The notes: generated by a model from the letters alone, not told the origin. DNA of 64,000 nucleotides from Bordetella parapertussis (GCA_945878355.1 CAMCTC010000010.1:1-64000); one strand, 5' to 3'. Numbered from the stretch's first letter, positions 16,330 to 25,676 are shown. Numbers and translations: made by a program.

Positions 16330-18033
16330 TCAGCCCAGCGTCACCTCGGCGCGCACCGTGCCGGCGCGATCAGCGGTGGCGGTCATCGCCACCCGGATGC
16401 CGCGCTGCGCGCTGACCACCCACTCGACCACCGCGCGGTCAGCGGTGACCTCTCGGTTGGGCGCAAAGGCTTGCAGCGAGGACTTCGCCGCGTGGCCTTC
16501 GAGCTGGCCGCCCTCGACCCGCAGCTTGCCGGTCTGAAGCGTCAACCCGGCCGGCGGGTGCAGCTCGAACACCACGCCACGCACGGTCTTTCGCTCGAGC
16601 GCACGCTTGGTGACATAACTCGGCAAGTAACCGGCATTGGCGACCGCAAAGCGGATTCGCCAGCTGTCGCCGCCCAGCGACAGCACCTCGGCCCGCAACA
16701 CCTCGAGCTTGGGCAGCGACAAGCCGAGCTGCGTCAGCCAGGCCGGAAAGCGCGCTGCCTCGCGCTCGCGCAGGTGCGGTGGCGGGTTGCGCCAATAGTT
16801 CAGCCGGTCCCAGCCGCCGAGCTCGACTTGGCCCAGCTGCGGGTGCTGGTAGGGGTACCAGTCGACATGGGCCAGGCCAGCGCATTCGGCGTCGCTCCAC
16901 TTCAGCAGCTTCAGGTCGTCCTCGGGCGGGTGGTCGCGGTACCAGTGCACCCAGTCGTAGTCGGTGATGCCGGCTTCCTTGTTCGGTGCCCAGATCTCGA
17001 CGGTCCAGAACAGCGCGCCCAGGTGCTCGTAGATCCAGTCCTGGGTGCCGGTGATCACTTCTTTCGGGTGGTACTTGAAGTCGTGAAAGCTGCTGACCGC
17101 CGGGTAGCCGGTGAGCTTCTCGCCCAGCGCTGACAGGCGCTTGATGATCCACAAGTCCTCGGGCGTCATCTGCTCGTCGCTCATCGTCCCCATCGGGCGC
17201 AGGATCACGCCCGAGTGGGTGTGAAAGCTCACCGCTGCGCCGATGTTGGGGTGGCGGGCGACGAAGTCGACCATCGCGCGCACTTCGGGCTCGCTGGTCG
17301 GGTAAGGACCTGCGCCGGCCTGCTCGAACTCCTGCCGCCACATCGACGGGAAGTTGCGGTTCAGGTCCAAGCCCTCGAGGTTGGGGTTGACCTTGACCTG
17401 CAGGCCGTCGTAATTCGTCAGCGTGCCTTCGGGCATCACGCGCCAGTAGTTGCCACCGAACTCGCCGGGCTCGCGCGGGATCATCAGCCTGGCGTCCTGC
17501 GGGTGGCATTTCCAGCTACCGTGCGGGTCGGGCAGGCGCATGTGCAGCACCCTGCCGTCGCCGTCGATGTCCTCGGCGGTCAGGCCCTCGACCGCCGGCT
17601 CGTCATGGGGGTAAGGCCGGGTCGACGAGCGGATATGGCGCGGCTTGTCGGCCAGCGCCAGCTCGGCGCCGTCCGGGTTGAGCCGCGGGCAGAGGTAGAC
17701 CACCCGGGTGTCGAGCAGCTCGGTGACGCCGGCGTCGCTGCCGTGGCCCGAGGCCAGCTGGTGCAGCCAGTACAGGCAGGCGGTGGAGGCGGTCAACTCG
17801 GCGGCGTGGATGTTGCCGTCGACCCAGATCGCCGGCTTGTCGGTGTCAGCGCCGGTGGTGGCATTGGTCAGCACCAGCAGCCAGATGTCGCGGCCCTCGA
17901 AGCTCTTGCCGATCGAGCGCAGCTGCACCAGGGTTGGCCGCGCAGCTGCGTACGCCTGCAGCAATTGCGTCAGCTCAGCGTGGCGATAGAAGGTATCGAA
18001 GCGAGGGGTAGGCAGCGGGGCGGCTTGGGGCAT
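16330..18033 (-). CDS. M14-family zinc carboxypeptidase
   Basis: The start at ATG 18033 gives 567 residues. The zinc ligands are His76 and Glu79 in DGNIHAAEL, with the third His in VSFHTHSG, and the catalytic Glu in FWTVEIWAP, matching M14 carboxypeptidases. The catalytic domain covers about 12-380; the remaining C-terminal part is beta-rich (GVVFELHPPAGLTLQTGKL) and may be an accessory domain. No signal peptide is clear. A long in-frame extension beyond 18033 has no family similarity. The substrate may be a peptide or a peptidoglycan fragment; I cannot tell which. Confidence 0.9.
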   Translation of the reverse strand: MPQAAPLPTPRFDTFYRHAELTQLLQAYAAARPTLVQLRSIGKSFEGRDIWLLVLTNATTGADTDKPAIWVDGNIHAAELTASTACLYWLHQLASGHGSDAGVTELLDTRVVYLCPRLNPDGAELALADKPRHIRSSTRPYPHDEPAVEGLTAEDIDGDGRVLHMRLPDPHGSWKCHPQDARLMIPREPGEFGGNYWRVMPEGTLTNYDGLQVKVNPNLEGLDLNRNFPSMWRQEFEQAGAGPYPTSEPEVRAMVDFVARHPNIGAAVSFHTHSGVILRPMGTMSDEQMTPEDLWIIKRLSALGEKLTGYPAVSSFHDFKYHPKEVITGTQDWIYEHLGALFWTVEIWAPNKEAGITDYDWVHWYRDHPPEDDLKLLKWSDAECAGLAHVDWYPYQHPQLGQVELGGWDRLNYWRNPPPHLREREAARFPAWLTQLGLSLPKLEVLRAEVLSLGGDSWRIRFAVANAGYLPSYVTKRALERKTVRGVVFELHPPAGLTLQTGKLRVEGGQLEGHAAKSSLQAFAPNREVTADRAVVEWVVSAQRGIRVAMTATADRAGTVRAEVTLG

Positions 18034-18228
18034 GACGGACCGGCCTGACAGGCCGCTGGATGACGACGGCGCAGTGTCGCAGAGCCTGGTCCCGGCGAGC
18101 GGCGGAGCAGCTGATGGGTCAATCCGTGGCGTGTTGCGCAATGCGCGCCACCGCGCAAGCCCAGGCTCGTTGCGGCGAACCTTTGCGAAGGCTAGAGTGG
18201 TTGGGCTTGTCAAGCGCCAGGAGTTGCT

Positions 18229-19719
18229 GTGCTCCGCCGGAGAGATTGCCTGCCTTCCTGTCCAGCCCCTTCGGCCGCCGCCCGAGCCCAAGCCGCAAGC
18301 CATCGTGCATCGATCGACGTTTGGCCGCTGTGGGCGGCCTGGGTTGGGTTGGTCATCTATGGCAGCCTGGTGCCGCTGGATTTCCACCCCATCGCAGTAG
18401 CGCAGGCCTGGCAACAACTGCTGGACGCGCCGATGCTGGCGGTCGCCGTGCAAGGCCGTGCCGACTGGATCGCCAACGGCGTGCTCTATCTGCCGGTGGG
18501 CTTTCTGGGATGCGTCGCGCTGCTCGGCCGCCAGCCCGAAACCGCCAGCCCCTGGCGCAGGTTGCTGGCCGGCGCGGCGGCCTTGGCCGCAAGTACGCTG
18601 CTGGCACTGGCGGTGGAGTTTGCGCAAACGGCATTCCCGCCGCGCACTGTTTCACGCAACGACTTGGCCTCCGAGGCGATCGGCAGCGCGCTGGGCATGC
18701 TGCTGGCGCAGGCTGGTGCAGCGCGCTTCCACCTGCTGTTGAGCGGCCTGGGTCAGGGCGGGTCGCCGCTGCTCATAGAGCTGGGGTGGGTCTATGTGCT
18801 GGGCTACGGCGCATGGGCACTGTTCCCGTTTGACTTGCTGTTGACTGCGCAGGAGTGGCGCGAAAAGCTTGGCGGCCCGCTGCTAGGGATCTGGTTGGCT
18901 GACGCCAGCGTTGAGCAAGGGACGATCCGCACCGTCGCCAAACTCGCGCTCGAGACCTTGGTGGCGTCGCCTTTGGGTGCGCTTTGGGCGGCATGGCCAT
19001 CACCTCGCCAAAACGGAATGAGCAGCAGGGTCGGCTTGGCATCGAACCTGCTGCGCGCCAGCATCGTTGGCGCGCTGATCGGTGTGCTGATCGAAGCAGC
19101 GCAGTTGGCGATCGCCTCGGGGCTGAGCCAGGGCATTTCATTGCTGACCCGATCGATAGGCTTTGCGCTGGGTGCCGCAGCCTGGCGTGGCACCACAGCA
19201 TTGCGCATCGAATCCGCACGCGCCGCGTTGCGCCGGCTGACAACGCCCGCCGTGCCCTTGTACCTGGGCTTGTTGACCGCACTCTACGACTGGTGGCGCG
19301 GCCCCTGGCTGGGCTTGCAGCCTGCGCTGCGCCGGCTGCACGACGATGTGCGCTTCTTGCCGCTGTACTACCACTACTACAGCACCGAAGCCCATGCGGT
19401 GACCAGCATGGCCGTGGTGATCGCCGGCTATGCCCCGGTCAGTCTCATGTGCTGGGTCTGGAACATCGACGCCTGGTTGGCGGGCGCGTTGGCGGCCTTG
19501 CTGGCGGCCGTGGTGGAGGCTGGGCGACTGATGACCGGCGGCAAGCCAGACCCGAGCAACGTCCTGATCGCCTGGATAGGCGTCTGGTGTTTGGGCCGGC
19601 TGCTGAGCCTGTTGAGCGCCCCAAGGCCGGCCGAAGCCGGCCGCCCCCCGTGGGGATCAAGCAAAGTGGCAAAGCCACATTTGCTTGAGAGCCGGCCAGC
19701 CGCCCGAGGGATGCGTTGA
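18229..19719 (+). CDS. VanZ-family multi-pass membrane protein
   Basis: The 496-residue product has about ten hydrophobic segments. Its first half carries the VanZ signature: DWIANGVLYLPVGFLG followed by VEFAQTAFPPRTVSRNDL and a Gly-rich helix. A second half has a weaker copy (LIEAAQLAIASGLSQG) and a tail EAGRLMTGGKPDPSNVLIAW, as in longer VanZ proteins beside polysaccharide genes. It overlaps the O-antigen-ligase-like gene by 4 bp, which supports a joint envelope or exopolysaccharide role. The last 33 or so codons are read through a palindromic repeat (19618-19689), so the native C-terminus was probably shorter. Biochemical function of the family is poorly known. Confidence 0.85.
   Translation: MLRRRDCLPSCPAPSAAARAQAASHRASIDVWPLWAAWVGLVIYGSLVPLDFHPIAVAQAWQQLLDAPMLAVAVQGRADWIANGVLYLPVGFLGCVALLGRQPETASPWRRLLAGAAALAASTLLALAVEFAQTAFPPRTVSRNDLASEAIGSALGMLLAQAGAARFHLLLSGLGQGGSPLLIELGWVYVLGYGAWALFPFDLLLTAQEWREKLGGPLLGIWLADASVEQGTIRTVAKLALETLVASPLGALWAAWPSPRQNGMSSRVGLASNLLRASIVGALIGVLIEAAQLAIASGLSQGISLLTRSIGFALGAAAWRGTTALRIESARAALRRLTTPAVPLYLGLLTALYDWWRGPWLGLQPALRRLHDDVRFLPLYYHYYSTEAHAVTSMAVVIAGYAPVSLMCWVWNIDAWLAGALAALLAAVVEAGRLMTGGKPDPSNVLIAWIGVWCLGRLLSLLSAPRPAEAGRPPWGSSKVAKPHLLESRPAARGMR
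19618..19689. repeat. REP-like palindromic repeat, copy 1
   Basis: This 72-bp unit contains three successive hairpins: GGCCGGC-CGAA-GCCGGCC, a short CCCC...GGGG stem, and a long stem CAAGCAAAGTGGC-AAA-GCCACATTTGCTTG (19658-19687). A near-identical unit lies at 62448-62518 in the same orientation at the end of another plus-strand gene. Here it is inside the 3' end of the VanZ-like frame and translated as PRPAEAGRPPWGSSKVAKP. It fits a REP/BIME-type dispersed element, which can also act as a transcript end. Confidence 0.75.
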
Positions 19720-21608
19720 CGCCGGCGCTGGTCGGCATGGCGCCGAACAGGCGCTGGGCCGTGCCGGCTCTGGCGGGCAGCGCTGTGGTGGCTTGGTTGG
19801 TGTCGTTTCCGGTGCAGCCCATCATGTTGGGGCTGGGCTTGTTGCTGGCCAGCGCGCTGGTGGCCTGGCGCCCGCACTTGCTGTTCACCTTGGTCGCGGC
19901 GGCTTTGCCGTTGCTCGATCTCGCGCCCTGGAGTGGCCGAACCTATCTGGATGAGTTCGACGCTTTGTTGTTGCTGGGCACGGCTGTCGCATGGGCCAGG
20001 CTGCCGCAGGCCTTGCCTGACAGGCGGCAGCCGTTGGCGCTGACATGGGCCTTCACGCTGCTGTTGGTCAGCCTGCTGATCGGCTTGGTCCGCGCGCTGT
20101 CGCCTTGGCCGGGCTGGCCGCTCGACGCCTTCAGCCAGCCCATGAGCCCGTTCAATGCGCTGCGTGTGGGCAAGAGCGCGCTGTGGGCGCTGTGCCTGTG
20201 GTGCCTGGCCACCCGCTTGCAGACTGCCGGCGCCGATGTCGTCAAGTCCTTCGGGCTGGGAATGGTGCTGGGCCTGGCGGGCACGGTGGCGGCTGTCGTC
20301 GTTGAGCGCCTGGCCTTCAGTTACTTGTTGGACTTTGCCGGCAGCTACCGCGTTGCGGGGCCCATTTCGGCGATGAGTCTGGGCGGCGCTTACATCGAGT
20401 GCTTCATCGCCGTGGCCACGCCTTTTCTGTTGGCCCAATGGGTGCGGCCCGGCACGCTTTGGCGCTCGCTGGCATGCGCGGGTCTGCTGACCAGCAGTGC
20501 CTACGCGCTGATGGTCACTTTTTCGCGCGGCGGCTACGCTGCGATGGCGGTGGCGGTGCTGGTGTTCGCAGGCGCCAGCCTGGTGACGAAGCAGCGACGT
20601 CGGCGAAGCCTGGCGCTCGGGCTTGCCGCGGCGATCTTGGTCGCGGTGGCGTCCTACCCGGTGCTGAGCGGCAGTTTTGCGCAAAGCCGTCTGCAGACCC
20701 TGGCCGCCGATCTCGACACCCGGGAGAAGCACTGGGCCGATGTCTTGCAGATGATGGGCAGCGACCCGGTCAGCAGCGCACTGGGCATAGGACTGGGGCG
20801 TTTTGCAGAAGTCAAACTCTGGCATACGCCCGTGGGCGAACGCCCCGGCAGCCACCGTTTGGTGCCAGCCGACGGCGCGCGCCAGGTGTTGCGCTTGGGC
20901 GCGGGCCATGCCTATTTCGTCGACCAGATCGTGGCCTTGCAGCCAGGCGCAAGCTACAGCCTGAAGTACCGGCTGCGAACAGCTGATGCGCGGGCCGCGC
21001 TCAGCGTCTTGCTGTGCCAGAAGTGGTTGCTCAGCTCCGCCGACTGTCGTGCCGGCCAGCCCGTCCAGACCACAGCTGCAACGGCCGGCACTGCGCCAGG
21101 CTGTGCGCGGCAAGACTGTCCCACGACGACAGCGTGGCAAGAGGTTTCGCGGCGCATCGTCGCGCCCGAAGCCGGACCGGGCCGCTTGCCGCGTCCGGTC
21201 CGGCTGAGCTTGAACAACGCGGGCCGCGTCCCGGTCGATCTGAGCTCGGTGTCCTTGGTCGGCGTCGACGGTGTGGAAATGGTCCGAAACGGCGACTTTC
21301 AGGCCGGCATGGACGGCTGGACAGCGACCTCGGACAACCATCTGTCCTGGCATACCAAGTCGCTGCTGTTGGGGGTGTATGTCGAGTTGGGCTTGTTCGG
21401 TGTCAGCGCCTTGCTGGCCTTGCTGCTGGCAGGCGCCTGGCGCGCCGCCAGCGCTGCAGCGCAGGGTCAGGCCGACGGCGCAGCGCTGCTCGCAGCAATG
21501 GCCGCGTTCGGGACGGTTGGTCTGATAGACACCTTGGTCGACGCGCCTCGGTTCATGTTGCTGTGCTTGCTGCTGTGTCTGTTGCCTGGAGCGCTGGCCA
21601 GGCGCTGA
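19716..21608 (+). CDS. O-antigen-ligase/polymerase-like protein with a large extracytoplasmic insertion
   Basis: The frame opens at TTG 19716, overlapping the VanZ stop (alternative ATG 19737), and codes for 630 residues. About ten membrane segments and the block VTFSRGGYAAMAVAVLV are typical of the Wzy_C/O-antigen ligase family, which joins or polymerises lipid-linked glycans at the periplasmic face. The long periplasmic loop normally runs from GxGxGRF to an HN-type motif; here a segment of about 170 residues (roughly 370-540) is inserted. It contains LQPGASYSLKYRLRTAD and VRNGDFQAGMDGWTATS, like carbohydrate-binding beta-sandwich modules. Together with VanZ this looks like a two-gene glycan unit. 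Confidence 0.82.
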   Translation: MTPALVGMAPNRRWAVPALAGSAVVAWLVSFPVQPIMLGLGLLLASALVAWRPHLLFTLVAAALPLLDLAPWSGRTYLDEFDALLLLGTAVAWARLPQALPDRRQPLALTWAFTLLLVSLLIGLVRALSPWPGWPLDAFSQPMSPFNALRVGKSALWALCLWCLATRLQTAGADVVKSFGLGMVLGLAGTVAAVVVERLAFSYLLDFAGSYRVAGPISAMSLGGAYIECFIAVATPFLLAQWVRPGTLWRSLACAGLLTSSAYALMVTFSRGGYAAMAVAVLVFAGASLVTKQRRRRSLALGLAAAILVAVASYPVLSGSFAQSRLQTLAADLDTREKHWADVLQMMGSDPVSSALGIGLGRFAEVKLWHTPVGERPGSHRLVPADGARQVLRLGAGHAYFVDQIVALQPGASYSLKYRLRTADARAALSVLLCQKWLLSSADCRAGQPVQTTAATAGTAPGCARQDCPTTTAWQEVSRRIVAPEAGPGRLPRPVRLSLNNAGRVPVDLSSVSLVGVDGVEMVRNGDFQAGMDGWTATSDNHLSWHTKSLLLGVYVELGLFGVSALLALLLAGAWRAASAAAQGQADGAALLAAMAAFGTVGLIDTLVDAPRFMLLCLLLCLLPGALARR

Positions 21609-21793
21609 GCACCTGCCGCCTTTGCGCCAAGACCTGAGGGTCGCAGCGCGGTATGCCGGAGGCGACGGCGTGAAACATGCCGTGATGAGGGCGGCGCGAC
21701 GGCTGCACCGCCGGTCGGCAGGTGGCGGGGCTTGACATCAATCAACACCCGGCGCGGGTGCCCGTGCCACGATTGTTTCGAAGGAGATTTGCC

Positions 21794-22180
21794 ATGAGCA
21801 TTCTGAGCCAGGCGCAGAAACTGCAGTTGCAAGCGGTGTTGCAGCTGCGCAGGGCCGCGTTGGACAGCCAGCGCAGCGCCCATCTCGAAGGCCAGAGCCG
21901 CGTCGAGCATGCGCGCGAACTGCTGCTGCAAGACAGCGACGACGCCGAGCAACGCGACGCCGAGCGCGAACTGGATTTCGCCCTCACCGACCGCGATGCG
22001 GTGGAGTTGCGGGAGATTGACCAGGCCCTGGCTCGATTGGCTGGGGGCAGCTACGGCTTGTGCGCCGATTGCGGCGCCGAGATCCCCGCCGAGCGCTTGC
22101 AGCTCTCCCCGCAAGCCCTGCGCTGCGTGGCCTGCGGGTCGCGGCTGGAGCGCGGCGCTTCGCGGAGCGCTGCTCAATAG
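21794..22180 (+). CDS. DksA/TraR-type C4 zinc finger protein
   Basis: A strong ribosome site (AAGGAG) precedes ATG 21794. The 128-residue product has an N-terminal coiled coil (about 5-80) rich in Asp/Glu at its tip (DSDDAEQRD) and a C-terminal four-Cys zinc finger with Cys90, Cys93, Cys111 and Cys114 (CADC...CVAC). This is the architecture of DksA/TraR proteins that enter the RNA polymerase secondary channel. It is a paralogue type rather than canonical DksA, which is about 150 residues with a different tip. Its target promoters are unknown. Confidence 0.88.
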   Translation: MSILSQAQKLQLQAVLQLRRAALDSQRSAHLEGQSRVEHARELLLQDSDDAEQRDAERELDFALTDRDAVELREIDQALARLAGGSYGLCADCGAEIPAERLQLSPQALRCVACGSRLERGASRSAAQ

Positions 22181-22275
22181 CCCCTCAGCCCACCGGCCGC
22201 CGCCAACGCGGCAGGCCCTTGAGTTCAGCAACCCCAGCGCACCCGAACCACGGGCGCTGATCCAGGAGTGTCTAG

Positions 22276-22656
22276 ATGCCGCTTTTTCACGCCGTGGTCT
22301 GGCTTGACCACCAGAGCGCGCAAGTGCTGCAGTTCGATGCCGCGCATGTGCAGTCGCAAAAGATCAAGACCCACACCCACCACACGCGCCAGCACGGCAG
22401 CTTGGTCCGCACCGAGCACGAGTTCTTCGGCGAGGTCTGCGATGCGCTGGTGGGCGTTCGCGAAGTGCTCGTCACAGGTTCCCACACCGTGCAGGTCGAC
22501 TTCAAGCACTTCGTCGAGAAACACCAGCCCCAGGTGGCCGCGCTGATCGCGGGCTACGAGACGGTGGACCACCCGAGCGAGCGTCAGCTGCTGGTGCTGG
22601 CACGCAAGTACTTCGTCAGGTTCGACCGCATGGCCGGCCTGCCGACGTCGGGTTGA
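22276..22656 (+). CDS. Conserved protein, eRF1/'translational machinery'-type annotation
   Basis: The 126-residue product starts MPLFHAVVWLDHQSAQVLQFD and is His-rich (THTHHTRQH, about 33-41). From memory, similar short proteins in Burkholderiales are labelled 'translational machinery protein' without experimental support; VLVTGSHTVQVDFKHFVEKHQP resembles the end of an eRF1/Pelota-like domain. An AGGAG ribosome site lies 9 bp upstream. It follows the DksA-like gene by 95 bp on the same strand. Function unknown. Confidence 0.7.
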   Translation: MPLFHAVVWLDHQSAQVLQFDAAHVQSQKIKTHTHHTRQHGSLVRTEHEFFGEVCDALVGVREVLVTGSHTVQVDFKHFVEKHQPQVAALIAGYETVDHPSERQLLVLARKYFVRFDRMAGLPTSG

Positions 22657-22665
22657 AGCGGCCGG

Positions 22666-24885
22666 TCAGCGCGCCGCGGCCTTGACTTTCAGCCGCCAGG
22701 CGTGCAGCAGCGGCTCGGTGTAACCCGAAGGCTGTTCCTTGCCCTTGAACACCAGATCCAGCGCTGCCTGGTAGGCCGCGCTCTGCGGGTTGCCGGCCAT
22801 GTTGCGGTAAGCCGGGTCGCCTTTGTTCTGCCCGTCAACCACCCCGGCCATGCGCTCGAAGGTGGCGCGCACCTGGGCTTCGCTGACGACGCCGTGGTGC
22901 AGCCAGTTGGCGATGTGCTGGCTCGAGATGCGCAGCGTGGCGCGGTCTTCCATCAGGCCGATGCCGTTGATGTCGGGCACCTTGGAGCAGCCCACGCCCT
23001 GGTCGATCCAGCGCACCACATAGCCCAGGATGCCCTGGGCGTTGTTGGCTATCTCCTGCTGGCGATCTTCCAGGCTCCAATCGGCTTTGGCGACGACCGG
23101 AACGGTCAGCAGCTTGTCGAGGATCTCGTTGCGCACCGCCTCACGGTCGCTCGCTGCATCCGCCGCTTCCAAGCCCTGCTGCACCTCGCTCACATTGACC
23201 TGGTGGTAATGCAGCGCGTGCAGCGTCGCGGCGGTCGGGCTGGGCACCCAGGCGGTGTTGGCGCCGGCCTTCGGGTGGCCGATCTTCTGCTCGAGCATCG
23301 CGGCCATCAGGTCGGGCATGGCCCACATGCCTTTGCCGATCTGGGCCCGGCCGCGCAGGCCGCACTGCAGGCCGACCAGCACGTTGCTGCGCTCGTAGGC
23401 GGCGATCCAGGCGCTGGACTTCATGTCGCCCTTGCGCAGCATCGGCCCGGCCAGCATCGCGGTGTGCATCTCGTCGCCAGTGCGGTCGAGGAAACCGGTG
23501 TTGATGAAAGCCACCCGGCTGGCGGCCGCGGCGATGCAGGCTTTGAGGTTGACGCTGGTGCGGCGCTCCTCGTCCATGATGCCGAGCTTGACGGTGGCCT
23601 CGGGCAGACCCAGCATTTTTTCGACGCGGCCGAACAATTCACCTGCGAAAGCCACTTCGGCGGGGCCGTGCATCTTGGGCTTGACGATGTAGACCGAACC
23701 CTGGCGCGAGTTGCGAATCGTTTGGCCGGCGGCGGGCTTGAGGTCATGCAGCGCGATCGTCGTCGTGACCACCGCATCGAGAATGCCCTCGGGAATCTCG
23801 CGCAAGCTGCCGGCGGCGTCGGTGTAGAGCACCGCCGGGTTCGTCATCAGGTGGCCGACATTGCGCAGGAACATCAGCGAGCGGCCGTGCAGCACCACCT
23901 CGCCCGAGCCCGCCGGCGCTTTGTAGCGGCGGTCCGGGTTCAGGCCGCGGGTGAAAGTCTTGCCGCCCTTGGACACCTCTTCGGTCAGCGTGGCCTGCAG
24001 GATGCCCAGCCAGTTGGCGTAGGCCAGCAACTTGTCCTCGGCATCGACCGCGGCGATCGAGTCCTCCAGGTCAAGGATGGTCGACAGCGCCGCTTCGATC
24101 ACCAGGTCAGCGACGCCGGCGGCGTCAGCGCTGCCGATCGCCGTGCTGCGGTCGATCTGGATATCGAGGTGCAGGCCGTTGTGGACCAGCAGCACAGAAG
24201 ACGGCGCTATCGCTTCACCTTGGTAACCAACAAACTGTGCGGCATCCGCCAAGCCTGTGTGGTGACCGTCCTTCAACGTCACGGACAGCTTGCCCGCATG
24301 CACGCTGTAGCCTGTGGCGTCGGCATGCGAGCCGGCCTGCAGCGGCGCAGCCTGGTCGAGCACTGAGCGCGCATGGGCGATCACCTTGGCGCCGCGCACC
24401 GGGTTGTAGCCCCCGGCGCGTTCGGCGCCGTCGGCTTCCGAAATCACATCGGTGCCGTAGAGCGCGTCGTACAGCGAGCCCCAGCGCGCGTTGGCGGCGT
24501 TCAGCGAATAACGCGCGTTGAGGATGGGAACCACCAGCTGCGGTCCGGCCTGCAGCGCCAATTCGGCGTCGACCTTGGACGCCGTGGCCTGAACGTTGGC
24601 CGGCACAGGCTGCAGGTAACCGATACGGGTCAGAAAGGCGCGGTAAGCCGGCATGTCGGCGATCGGGCCGGGATGGGCGAGATGCCAGGCATCGATTTCG
24701 GTCTGCAGCCGGTCACGCTCAGCCAGCAACGCGATGTTCTTGGGCGCCAGGTCGCTAACGATCGCATCAAAGCCGGCCCAGAAAGTGGCAGGCGCGACGC
24801 CAGTGCCTGGCAGCACGCGGGCATCGATGAATTGCGCCAGCGGCGTGGCAACCTGCAGACGGTGGTGGATGGTGCGTTCGGTCAT
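22666..24885 (-). CDS. glcB: Malate synthase G
   Basis: It condenses glyoxylate and acetyl-CoA to malate. The 739-residue length fits isoform G (about 720), not A (about 530). Family blocks seen are the central [18 protein letters not shown] and [13 protein letters not shown], and near the C-terminus [25 protein letters not shown], with the reactive Cys, before HIANWLHHG. It begins 25 bp downstream of the haloacid dehalogenase gene on the same strand and is probably cotranscribed, with the LysR regulator divergent from the pair. Confidence 0.97.
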   Translation of the reverse strand: MTERTIHHRLQVATPLAQFIDARVLPGTGVAPATFWAGFDAIVSDLAPKNIALLAERDRLQTEIDAWHLAHPGPIADMPAYRAFLTRIGYLQPVPANVQATASKVDAELALQAGPQLVVPILNARYSLNAANARWGSLYDALYGTDVISEADGAERAGGYNPVRGAKVIAHARSVLDQAAPLQAGSHADATGYSVHAGKLSVTLKDGHHTGLADAAQFVGYQGEAIAPSSVLLVHNGLHLDIQIDRSTAIGSADAAGVADLVIEAALSTILDLEDSIAAVDAEDKLLAYANWLGILQATLTEEVSKGGKTFTRGLNPDRRYKAPAGSGEVVLHGRSLMFLRNVGHLMTNPAVLYTDAAGSLREIPEGILDAVVTTTIALHDLKPAAGQTIRNSRQGSVYIVKPKMHGPAEVAFAGELFGRVEKMLGLPEATVKLGIMDEERRTSVNLKACIAAAASRVAFINTGFLDRTGDEMHTAMLAGPMLRKGDMKSSAWIAAYERSNVLVGLQCGLRGRAQIGKGMWAMPDLMAAMLEQKIGHPKAGANTAWVPSPTAATLHALHYHQVNVSEVQQGLEAADAASDREAVRNEILDKLLTVPVVAKADWSLEDRQQEIANNAQGILGYVVRWIDQGVGCSKVPDINGIGLMEDRATLRISSQHIANWLHHGVVSEAQVRATFERMAGVVDGQNKGDPAYRNMAGNPQSAAYQAALDLVFKGKEQPSGYTEPLLHAWRLKVKAAAR

Positions 24886-24910
24886 GTTGGGCCTTTGAGC
24901 TCAGGTCGGA

Positions 24911-25603
24911 TCAGGTGGAAGGGAAGAATTCCAGCACATCGCGCAGGCTGCTGCCGGTGCGAGTGGGTGGGGTGTCGAGTTGTTCGAGCGGTGCGCCGGC
25001 GCGGTTCACCCACAGCGTGGTGTAGCCGAACCAGGTGGCGCCGACGGCGTCCCAGCCGTTGCTCGAGACGAACAGGATCTTGCGCGCCGGCAAGGCCAGC
25101 GCGTCGGGGCCGAGTTGGTAGACAGCCGGGTCGGTCTTGAAGCGCTGCACCGGGTGGGCGCTGAGCACCGGGTTGATCAGGTCGGCCAGGCCGGCACTCT
25201 TGATCGCCACCGCCAGCATCTCCGGGTCGCCATTGCTCAGGATGCCGGCGCGTATGCCGCGATCGCGCAAGGCCTGCAGCACCGTACGGTTCTCGGGGAA
25301 GGCCGAGAGGTGGCGGTACTGGTTCATCAGCCTGTCCTCGGCCACCGGGTCGAGCACCAGGCCCAGCTTCTGCGCGGCAAAACGCAGCCCGGCCCGGGTC
25401 AGATCCCAAAACGGCCGGTAGCGACCGCTCATTGAGACCAGCCGGGTGTAGTCGATCTGCTTGTCGCGCCACAGCAGCGCCAGCGCCTCACCTTTGCCGT
25501 TGAACAGCTGCTCGGCCAGCAGACCGACGCTGTAGACGTCGAACAAGGTGCCGTAGGCGTCAAACAACACTGCTTCGGGCTGGGTCAGAGAGGATTTTTC
25601 CAT
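24911..25603 (-). CDS. Haloacid dehalogenase, type II (L-2-haloacid dehalogenase-like)
   Basis: The 230-residue HAD-fold enzyme has the nucleophile Asp15 in LFDAYGTLFD, motif II Ser/Asn in ILSNGDPEML, and the C-terminal FVSSNGWDAVGATWFGY with GYTTLWVNR, as in type II dehalogenases that replace a 2-halogen by hydroxyl. On monohaloacetate this would give glycolate. Its position 25 bp before malate synthase G supports a route from haloacetate or glycolate to malate. The 135-bp gap to the divergent LysR gene holds the shared promoter region. Confidence 0.92.
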   Translation of the reverse strand: MEKSSLTQPEAVLFDAYGTLFDVYSVGLLAEQLFNGKGEALALLWRDKQIDYTRLVSMSGRYRPFWDLTRAGLRFAAQKLGLVLDPVAEDRLMNQYRHLSAFPENRTVLQALRDRGIRAGILSNGDPEMLAVAIKSAGLADLINPVLSAHPVQRFKTDPAVYQLGPDALALPARKILFVSSNGWDAVGATWFGYTTLWVNRAGAPLEQLDTPPTRTGSSLRDVLEFFPST

Positions 25604-25659
25604 GGTGAACCCAGACTGTATTACGAAAGCTGCCCAGCATTAAGCAACGGGTTCGACGT

Positions 25660-25676
25660 ATATTCATGACAAATAT
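25660..25676. promoter_or_regulatory. Candidate LysR-type operator
   Basis: ATATT (25660-25664) and AATAT (25672-25676) form a perfect interrupted palindrome with a 7-base spacer and contain T-N11-A (25663 to 25675), the LysR-type core. It lies 57 bp from the dehalogenase start and 63 bp from the divergent LysR start, in a locally AT-rich stretch, where an autoregulatory site is expected. Confidence 0.4.

Noticed and set aside
16330-18627. 765-residue version of the M14 carboxypeptidase
   Set aside because: The extra N-terminal 198 residues lack family similarity and overlap the VanZ gene; ATG 18033 begins the homologous part.
21732-21737. TTGACA upstream of the DksA-like gene as a sigma-70 promoter
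   Set aside because: No acceptable -10 hexamer at 16-18 bp spacing; the following bases are GC-rich.
22702-24366. 554-codon plus-strand frame opposite glcB
   Set aside because: Shadow of malate synthase G; His/Gln/Val-rich composition without motifs.
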